Of a stretch of DNA of 9,042 nucleotides, positions 1 to 5,549 are shown one piece after another (the first letter of the stretch is position 1; each line of letters opens with the position of its first letter). A model generated the notes under the pieces. That model worked only from the letters and a program-made list of their open reading frames with translations. It searched no databases and was not told where the DNA came from. This stretch comes from JAJPJX01 sp964568355. Its GTDB lineage: Bacteria > Acidobacteriota > Terriglobia > Bryobacterales > Bryobacteraceae. Both the position numbers and the translations under genes were made by a program. The DNA lies in assembly GCA_964568355.1 (NCBI GenBank), contig CAZMRK010000562.1, positions 1-9,042 of the forward strand, read 5' to 3'.

Positions 1-2205
1 CGGGTACCGGGCGTGAAGCAGTTGGAAGGCTTTGCGCGAGTAGTCACTGGTAGCCGCGTCGGGCAGGCTGTAGCGTGTCGCGCGTACGCTGAGGTGCAAT
101 GCCTCCGGCACACGCGGATCATCGGGGTGCGCGGCTGCCCATACCAAAGTCTGGGCGCATAGGTAGTTCGGAGCGGTGTGGGCCGCTGCCCGTAACTCCA
201 ACCACTCTTTATCGCCGGCGGTGCGCTGGTCTTGCGTCAGAAATGCCGGAGGGTCCACCGGATGTTCCGGGACATCCGGCGGTATTGGCGCAGAAGGAGC
301 AGGCGGAGTCGCGGTCTTGGAATCCTTCGGTTTGGGCAGGCGCCACCAGTTGTCGCGGTAGTTGTCGATCTTGCGTGTTTCGGTGAGCCGGCCAAGTCCG
401 TCGCGCACCTCCGGTCCTAAGCCGGGCGTGCGCAGGATCCAGAATACGGCAGTAAATTTCGCGTCGTCCGCCCCTTGCCGGGCTGCGTAGTCGCGCATGG
501 CTTCCGCCAGTTCCGGATCGAGCTCGGCCACGCGGCGGCCGAGCGCGCGGGCTTCCCCGGTCCGGCCCAACAGGGCGGCGCGCACCCATCCAGCCTGGGC
601 AATGCGCAACTGCAACTCTCGCGGCAGCAAGGGACTGGCCCCTCCATCCACCCATAGCGCGAGCGGCACGTGCTGGTTCAAAGCCTCGGTGAAATCCCGA
701 TCGAAAATCGGTCTGGCCGGCGCGGCTTCGGAGTAGTCCTCCAGGCGTTCATCGACTTCGACCGCAGTCACGGCCACGGGCATACGCGACGCGTGGCGGA
801 GGTAGTCCGTCCAGTCGTGGGCCAGGGTCATGCGCTGGCCGCGGATCGCATTTTGGACAGAGACCGGCAGTTTCGCCGCCAGTGCGCGATCGGCCCACTC
901 GCGCGCGGGGTCCCGCTCCCCGCGGGCGATCTGGAGGGCGATGCCATGATAAGCGACCGTGGCATAGGCGGGATGTTCCGGGCCCACTTTCCGTCCTGCC
1001 TCTACCAGATCGGCGGCTGCCGGATCGCCGGGCTTGACGCTGGCGAGCGCAGCCACCAGCCATGCCGGGCTCTCGCCGCGGCGCCATTGCTCGATTGCCC
1101 GTGCGGTGTTCCCCTGCTGGAAAGCCGTAATCCAGTCAGCCAAGTCGCTCTGCTCGACCGGTCCTTTATTCTCGTGATCCCACAGGGTGGTGAAATCGAC
1201 CATGGCCTGGGCAATCGCTTTCCCCAGGCCGGGCTTGGAAAGCGCCGCGCTCAATTCCGCCATGCGTTCCCGGGGGTAGAGTTTGGCCCGCACCAGGCCA
1301 AGCAGGCGCTCTGCCGGCTCTTTCCAGCGCGCCTGCGCCGGATCGGCCAGAATGTCGCGCAGGGTCTTCTCCGCCGCTGCCAGGGCCTCTCGTCTATCGG
1401 CGATGGTCGCCTGGCGAATCAACGTCCGCGCGATCAGATATCGCGCCGAATCGCGCCAGGGCGATTGGGTGTTGGCGCCCACCGTGCGAAATCCCGCTTC
1501 GGCCGCATCCCATTGGCCCGAGTAAAAAGCAGCCGCGGCGATCTGGTACTGCCGGTCCGCCGTCAACAGCGGGTCTGAGCCCGCAGGGAGGGCTTCGGGG
1601 ATTTTCGGCTTGGCCTGTGCCGCAGCTTCCGGAGTCACGGGCATCCCAGGCGGAGGGGGGCCGGCGCAGTTGGCAAAGACCTGGTCTTGACCGCGTACCC
1701 ACTCCGCCGTCTGCGAGCTACTGGCGCCCCATCGCGCGATCCGGTCGCTGAGCGTGACGGCCGCTGTTTCGAACGCATCGTCCAGGCAGTTCTGGTAGGA
1801 CATATAGTCCCGGCCGAGGCGATAGATCTCGATATTGCGGACCGCCTGCACGGCCGGCACGGCATTGCGGACTGTCAGCCAGTGCCTGGCTGCATCGGGT
1901 CCAAGCTGCTGAATGGCAGGAGGTTGTCCGGCCTGCACGGCCGGCTTCGGACTCAGTGCCTCCACCTCCTCGGCGGTAAGCGGAGCGCCGGATAGGTAGC
2001 GATAGGCCACCACCAGGTAGCGCCGCATGTAGTGCGGTTTGACGATTCCCAGTTCGCCGCGAAGAAATTCGCCGCCCGGCCGGCGTTCGAAGCCGAACTG
2101 CGCCTCCGGCAGGAAAGGACCGCAGGCGCTGCCCTCCGGCCGATCCACCAAGGCGGGGATGCACAGGAAAAGCATGGCGACTGCGACCACGCGCCTGTAG
2201 CTCAT
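1..2205 (-). CDS. Large secreted TPR-like protein of unknown function, 3' end cut by window edge
   Basis: The frame is open from the ATG at 2205 to the left edge, 735 codons with no stop. The N-terminus has a basic start (MSYRR), a hydrophobic stretch (residues 6-20) and then GSA-CGPFLPEAQFGFE, so it looks like an exported protein. The 'CGPF.PEA..F' opening recalls large hypothetical proteins I associate with acidobacteria and some proteobacteria. Residues about 216-315 are Ala/Leu/Arg-rich helices with TPR-like spacing (FYSGQWDAAEAGFR, YLIARTLIRQA); residues about 356-440 (ADWITAFQQGN, AWLVAALASV) continue the solenoid. Proline-rich linkers lie near 201-212 and before about 680. The last visible residues (KAFQLLHARYP) resemble the end of such proteins, so perhaps only a short tail is missing. 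Translation is coupled to the upstream DUF3142 gene. I see no catalytic motif. A scaffolding or binding role is inferred; the function is unknown. Confidence 0.82.
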   Translation of the reverse strand, partial: MSYRRVVAVAMLFLCIPALVDRPEGSACGPFLPEAQFGFERRPGGEFLRGELGIVKPHYMRRYLVVAYRYLSGAPLTAEEVEALSPKPAVQAGQPPAIQQLGPDAARHWLTVRNAVPAVQAVRNIEIYRLGRDYMSYQNCLDDAFETAAVTLSDRIARWGASSSQTAEWVRGQDQVFANCAGPPPPGMPVTPEAAAQAKPKIPEALPAGSDPLLTADRQYQIAAAAFYSGQWDAAEAGFRTVGANTQSPWRDSARYLIARTLIRQATIADRREALAAAEKTLRDILADPAQARWKEPAERLLGLVRAKLYPRERMAELSAALSKPGLGKAIAQAMVDFTTLWDHENKGPVEQSDLADWITAFQQGNTARAIEQWRRGESPAWLVAALASVKPGDPAAADLVEAGRKVGPEHPAYATVAYHGIALQIARGERDPAREWADRALAAKLPVSVQNAIRGQRMTLAHDWTDYLRHASRMPVAVTAVEVDERLEDYSEAAPARPIFDRDFTEALNQHVPLALWVDGGASPLLPRELQLRIAQAGWVRAALLGRTGEARALGRRVAELDPELAEAMRDYAARQGADDAKFTAVFWILRTPGLGPEVRDGLGRLTETRKIDNYRDNWWRLPKPKDSKTATPPAPSAPIPPDVPEHPVDPPAFLTQDQRTAGDKEWLELRAAAHTAPNYLCAQTLVWAAAHPDDPRVPEALHLSVRATRYSLPDAATSDYSRKAFQLLHARYP

Positions 2206-3011
2206 TGCCACCTCCTAGCCAATTGCAAGGCTCCGCGATAGGCATCTTCTGTCCATGGCCGCGGATGAAACACGAACAGCCGCCGGCCGCGAGGCACGAG
2301 GGCCGGCAACTCATCAGTGGAAACGCCGACTCCCTCCCGGCACATTCCCAGGGAGAATTCGGCTCCGCGCCACGCTTCGCCCGGCCCCATCCGGAACAGC
2401 ATCGGAACGGCATCGCTCACCGGCAACCCTTGCACCCAAGGGTCACCCTGGCACCAGGAGGCCAGCGCGGTGATATCCAGGGGCAGGGAAGGCGGCAGAG
2501 ATTCACGCAGCCCGGTGAGCATCTCCCGATACCACTCGCGCTCGGAGCGGCGGGCGTCGAAATCCACCTGCATCGCGCGGATGCCCGGCAGAGCAGCGGC
2601 GCGTGACACCTCCGAGGCCACCTGCCGCGCATCGGGAAGCGGCCCTCCGCCCGATTCCAGGCGGACCACGGCCATGAGCGCCGTACCCGGCGGGACGCGC
2701 AGCGGTTGGAGGCGCGGCCGGGATTCGATCCTGCCTGTCTGCCAACGAATCGTACGTGCCAGGAATGCGACGCCGGTTACGCGCGGATTCAGAAACGGCA
2801 TCTGCTCCGGCCGTTCCCAAGCCCAAAGGACGATTCGCGGAAATCCCGGCAGTGGATCTGGGCGGGCGCTCCGCAGCATGGCTCCGGCAGCCGCCGCTAC
2901 CAACGCAGCCGCTGCGACCGCGATCCACACCTTCCTACCCGTGGCAACTGCCATACATGTCAGGATAAAACGTTGCCATCCAGACACGCCTACCCGCTCT
3001 GTCGAGGTCAT
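2202..3011 (-). CDS. DUF3142 domain-containing membrane-anchored protein
   Basis: A 269-residue protein. After a short cytoplasmic start there is one Ala/Val-rich membrane segment (about residues 27-46, KVWIAVAAAALVAAAAGAML), and the rest should lie outside the membrane. The body carries segments I recognise as the DUF3142 family: RIVLWAWERPE (59-69), GVAFLART (80-87), QVDFDARRSE (148-157), ITALASWCQGDPW (180-192) and AVPMLFRMG (201-209). The ATG at 3011 is preceded by AGGTG four bases upstream. The internal Met20 at 2954 has no such site, so I keep the longer start. It is first in a two-gene leftward unit; its TGA overlaps the ATG of the TPR-like gene. Biochemical function is unknown. The alternation of a 'D.D' strand end, a helix and an 'ITALASW' strand suggests a TIM-barrel, possibly glycoside-hydrolase-like; that is inference. 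Confidence 0.85.
   Translation of the reverse strand: MTSTERVGVSGWQRFILTCMAVATGRKVWIAVAAAALVAAAAGAMLRSARPDPLPGFPRIVLWAWERPEQMPFLNPRVTGVAFLARTIRWQTGRIESRPRLQPLRVPPGTALMAVVRLESGGGPLPDARQVASEVSRAAALPGIRAMQVDFDARRSEREWYREMLTGLRESLPPSLPLDITALASWCQGDPWVQGLPVSDAVPMLFRMGPGEAWRGAEFSLGMCREGVGVSTDELPALVPRGRRLFVFHPRPWTEDAYRGALQLARRWQ
2209..2216 (-). promoter_or_regulatory. Shine-Dalgarno site of the TPR-like gene, inside the DUF3142 coding end
   Basis: AGGAGGTG on the minus strand has its AGGAGG core five bases before the ATG at 2205. The same bases are the Arg-Arg-Trp codons that end DUF3142 just before its last Gln codon and stop. With the ATGA overlap this strongly supports the 2205 start and translational coupling. 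Confidence 0.8.
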
Positions 3012-3020
3012 TTTTCACCT
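3012..3020 (-). promoter_or_regulatory. Ribosome binding site of the DUF3142 gene
   Basis: On the minus strand AGGTG is followed by four A residues and then the ATG at 3011. It decides the start codon, because the alternative Met codon at 2954 has no comparable upstream sequence. No clear -10/-35 pair could be chosen for this gene in 3021-3092. Confidence 0.6.
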
Positions 3021-3098
3021 GCTGAGAATAGATATGCATGCCGTTTGCCAGCACCGGATGCCTGGCCGTGAAATGCGTCCGCAGAACGACGCTTGGGA

Positions 3099-3104
3099 TA
3101 CAAT
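3099..3104 (+). promoter_or_regulatory. Probable -10 box (TACAAT) of the aminotransferase operon, leaderless transcript likely
   Basis: TACAAT matches the sigma-70 -10 consensus at five of six positions. It ends seven bases before the ATG at 3111, so transcription would begin at or next to the start codon. There is no Shine-Dalgarno sequence before either the ATG (3111) or the alternative in-frame TTG (3093), which fits a leaderless mRNA. No good -35 hexamer sits 16-18 bases upstream, so the promoter call is tentative. Confidence 0.45.
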
Positions 3105-3110
3105 CTTCCC

Positions 3111-4355
3111 ATGCCATTGCCCGAAGTCCGCTACGAGTTGGAGTACGGCCAGGGCTCCTGCTATGGACCCGAGGAAGAGGCCGCGGCGCTCGAAGTCATT
3201 CGCGCCGGCGCCACCGGATACGGCCCACAGAACCGTGCCTTTGAACGTGCTTTTGCTGATTATTGCGGTGTCCGTCACGCACTCGCCGTTTCATCTGGTA
3301 CTGCCGCCCTGCAACTGGCGGCGATCGCCGCCAGCATCGGTCCAGGCGACGAGGTGATCACCACACCGTTGAGTTGGATTTCCACAGCCAACGGTGCAGC
3401 CTTGCGCGGCGCCGATGTGGTATTCGCGGATATCGATCCGCGCACGTTTACGCTCGATCCGGAAGCCGTTGCCCGCAAAATTACACCGCGCACCCGGGCC
3501 ATTATTGCCGTCCATCTATACGGCCAGTGCTGCGATATGGATGCGCTGCGAGAGCTTGCCAGTTCCCACGGCATCCTGCTGATTGAAGATTGCGCCCACG
3601 CGCCCGGCGCCGAATATCGCGGCCGCAAGGCGGGTTCGATGGGCGATCTGGCGATCTTTAGCTTCGGCCAACAAAAAAACATGGGGACGCTCGGCGAAGG
3701 CGGCATGGTCGTCACCAACGACGATGCCTTTTGCGACCGGATGCGCTCCTATCGCTGGCTTTGCTGCCGCGGCTATCAGGTCCAGGGCAAATACGGCGAG
3801 ATCGATCCCGAACGCCGGTCCATGGGCAAACGCTACTGGCATCTGGAGTTCGAAGACGTCGGCTATAACCTCCGCATGACTGACGTGCAGGCTGCGGTCG
3901 GGCTCGTGCAGCTCCGCAAACTCGATGCGCTCAACGCCCGCCGGGTGCAAATTGCCGCGCAGTTGACAGGACTCCTGGAAGGAACGCCCGGCTTGACGCT
4001 GCCCTACGAGGCTCCCGGCCGGAAGCACGTGTTTCACGTGTATTGTGTGCTTCTGCGGCCGGAGTCCGGCATGTCCAAAGAAGACTTCATGTGGACCCTG
4101 TTCGAGCAGAAAGGCGTTAAGCCGCTAAATCACTACATGCCCATTCATCTCACCGAAGCCTATCGCCGGCGCGGCCACCGCGAAGGAGAATGCCCGGTCG
4201 CCGAGGCGCTGTTTCCGCAGTACGTGAGCCTCCCGATTCATCCGCGCCTGACCTCGGAGGCGGTGGAGTACATGGCGCGCAGCGTCCGCGAGGTGGTCGA
4301 AGCGAGTCCTGCGGCTCTTGCGACTGCGGCCGGAAAAAGAGATTTCCATCTATGA
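3111..4355 (+). CDS. DegT/DnrJ/EryC1/StrS family PLP-dependent aminotransferase
   Basis: A 414-residue fold-type I enzyme of the family that transfers an amino group (usually from glutamate) to NDP-keto-sugars, or less often to cyclitol-type ketones. It should be cytoplasmic. The complete family pattern is visible: a PLP-phosphate loop at SSGTAALQL, the pyridine-nitrogen Asp160 in EDCAHA, the Schiff-base Lys189 in FSFGQQKNMGTLGEGG, and the substrate/dimer segment VGYNLRMTDVQAAVGLVQL. Because Lys189 is present, a dehydratase variant (Lys to His) is unlikely. I chose ATG 3111: an in-frame TTG at 3093 would add six residues but lies over the predicted -10 box and lacks a ribosome site. The TGA overlaps the ATG of the downstream esterase gene. 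The sugar substrate cannot be told from sequence alone; perosamine-type or other amino-deoxysugar synthesis is plausible. No other nucleotide-sugar enzyme is in the window. Confidence 0.93.
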   Translation: MPLPEVRYELEYGQGSCYGPEEEAAALEVIRAGATGYGPQNRAFERAFADYCGVRHALAVSSGTAALQLAAIAASIGPGDEVITTPLSWISTANGAALRGADVVFADIDPRTFTLDPEAVARKITPRTRAIIAVHLYGQCCDMDALRELASSHGILLIEDCAHAPGAEYRGRKAGSMGDLAIFSFGQQKNMGTLGEGGMVVTNDDAFCDRMRSYRWLCCRGYQVQGKYGEIDPERRSMGKRYWHLEFEDVGYNLRMTDVQAAVGLVQLRKLDALNARRVQIAAQLTGLLEGTPGLTLPYEAPGRKHVFHVYCVLLRPESGMSKEDFMWTLFEQKGVKPLNHYMPIHLTEAYRRRGHREGECPVAEALFPQYVSLPIHPRLTSEAVEYMARSVREVVEASPAALATAAGKRDFHL

Positions 4356-5485
4356 TCACTTCTCGCGTCACTTCTTACCTCTATCGCGGCGTTCTGGCGA
4401 GCGCTCTGCTGTCGCTGCCTCTTTGCGCGCAGGCGCCTCTGCGTTGGACGGCCTTGCCCTCCGACAGCCTCGAAATCGACGGGTTGCCCTGGTACAAGGA
4501 GAACAAGGCCGAGTTCTTCCGTCTGCCGGCACGCGTAAAAGAGAGCGTTCCCGCGCCGGTCTGGAACCTGGCTCTATCACCCAGCGGAGCCCGTATCCGA
4601 TTCCGCACCGATTCCCGCGTGCTGTCGGTTCGCCTGGAATATCCGTCGCCGCCCAACATGCGCAACATGCACGCCTTCGGGCAGACTGGCGTCGATGCTT
4701 ACGTCAATGGCGTCTATTGGAGCACCGCTATCGCCGATCAGGATGCCAAGCCCGGCAAAGTCTACGAACACCAGTTCTTCGACTGGCACGACCGGCCCAA
4801 GCAAACCCGCGAGATTACGCTGTATCTCTCGCTCTATAAGCCCGTAAAGGTCCTGGCCGTAGGGCTGGAGAACGACGCCTCGCTCGCGCCCGCCGCGTCG
4901 TTCGCGGTCTCCAAACCGGTCGTCTTCTATGGCACCTCGATCACTCAGGGCGGGTGCGCCAGCCGTCCCGGCATGAGCTACCAGGCGATCCTGGCGCGCG
5001 AACTCAACCTGGATTTCGTGAACCTGGGGTTCTCCGGCAACGGCAAAGGCGAGCCGGCGGTCGCCTCCACGGTGGCCGAGATCGATGCCGCCTGTTTCGT
5101 GCTGGATTTCTCGCAAAACAACAAGACCGTCGAATCGCTCCAGGAGGTTTATGACCCGTTCATCGGGACTCTGCGTGCCCGCCATCCGCAGACCCCGATC
5201 GTGGCCGTCACGCCGATCTCCTCTTCCCGCGAAGTCCCCGGCGGTCCCCCCGATGCGCGCCTGGAAGGCATGCGGCAGTTGATCCGCGGCGTGGTCGCTC
5301 GCCGCATCGCCCAGGGGGACCGGAACCTGCAATTAGTGGAGGGCACCGACCTGCTGGGCCCCGAACGGCTGGATGGCCTGGTGGATGGCACCCATCCCAA
5401 CGACCTTGGCTTTGAGTGGATGGCCGATGGACTGGCTCGCCGCCTGGCCAAGGTGCTCGGCCTTACGCCCGTGCATTCCGAATAA
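4352..5485 (+). CDS. Secreted SGNH/GDSL-type esterase with N-terminal GxDLY-like domain
   Basis: A 377-residue predicted exported hydrolase. Residues 1-28 form a signal peptide (Arg5/Arg12, hydrophobic VLASALLSLPL, cleavage likely after AQA-28). An N-terminal beta-rich region (about 30-180) contains GVDAY at 113-117, a variant of the GxDLY signature that precedes many SGNH hydrolases. The catalytic domain follows: block I YGTSITQGG with nucleophile Ser196, block II NLGFSGNG with oxyanion Gly229, block III DFSQNN (Asn256/257), and block V DGTHP giving Asp345 and His348. All SGNH residues are therefore present. Such enzymes remove acyl (often acetyl) groups from carbohydrates or lipids; the actual substrate is unknown. 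The open frame extends upstream to 4190, but that part overlaps the aminotransferase gene; ATG 4352 starts the signal peptide and overlaps the upstream stop (ATGA), which indicates coupling. No strong Shine-Dalgarno site is seen, only an AAAGAG-like stretch. Confidence 0.92.
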   Translation: MITSRVTSYLYRGVLASALLSLPLCAQAPLRWTALPSDSLEIDGLPWYKENKAEFFRLPARVKESVPAPVWNLALSPSGARIRFRTDSRVLSVRLEYPSPPNMRNMHAFGQTGVDAYVNGVYWSTAIADQDAKPGKVYEHQFFDWHDRPKQTREITLYLSLYKPVKVLAVGLENDASLAPAASFAVSKPVVFYGTSITQGGCASRPGMSYQAILARELNLDFVNLGFSGNGKGEPAVASTVAEIDAACFVLDFSQNNKTVESLQEVYDPFIGTLRARHPQTPIVAVTPISSSREVPGGPPDARLEGMRQLIRGVVARRIAQGDRNLQLVEGTDLLGPERLDGLVDGTHPNDLGFEWMADGLARRLAKVLGLTPVHSE

Positions 5486-5501
5486 GCCCGCAAAAACAAA
5501 A

Positions 5502-5529
5502 GCGGCGCACCCCGTGAGAGGTGCGCCGC
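5502..5529 (-). terminator. Rho-independent terminator of the pyrophosphatase gene, shared hairpin between convergent genes
   Basis: A perfect 10-bp inverted repeat (arm GCGGCGCACC, 5502-5511 and 5520-5529) encloses an 8-base loop. Read on the minus strand it is followed by TTTTGTTTTTG, a classic U-tract, and it lies 20 bases past the hppA stop. On the plus strand the hairpin is 16 bases after the esterase stop but is followed by CAAAATCACC, so it would stop rightward transcription only weakly. Confidence 0.88.
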
Positions 5530-5549
5530 CAAAATCACCTTCGTCTGGA

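Noticed and set aside
670..1578. A 302-codon plus-strand frame inside the TPR-like gene
   Set aside because: It is antisense to a continuous 735-codon frame that has a signal peptide, ribosome site and helical repeats; the antisense product resembles nothing known.
1848..1950. Direct repeat of CCTGCACGGCCGGC within the TPR-like gene
   Set aside because: It encodes the same short PAVQA peptide twice in Ala/Val/Pro-rich linkers; there is no further copy or spacing pattern, so it is probably coincidental.
1718..2413. A 231-codon minus-strand frame spanning the DUF3142/TPR-like junction
   Set aside because: It is another frame of two real genes with motifs and coupling; its product is low-complexity Gly/Arg/Ser.
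3055..3081. Imperfect inverted repeat (CGGATGC ... GCGTCCG) in the divergent spacer
   Set aside because: It has only seven pairs including one G-U pair and a 13-base loop, is not followed by a U-tract, and is easily produced by chance.
2317..3357. A 346-codon plus-strand frame across DUF3142 and the aminotransferase start
   Set aside because: It overlaps two well-supported genes, is Arg/Ser/Pro-rich and has no ribosome site.
4190..4351. 54-residue N-terminal extension of the esterase
   Set aside because: It overlaps the aminotransferase coding end and would bury the signal peptide; ATG 4352 is the natural start.
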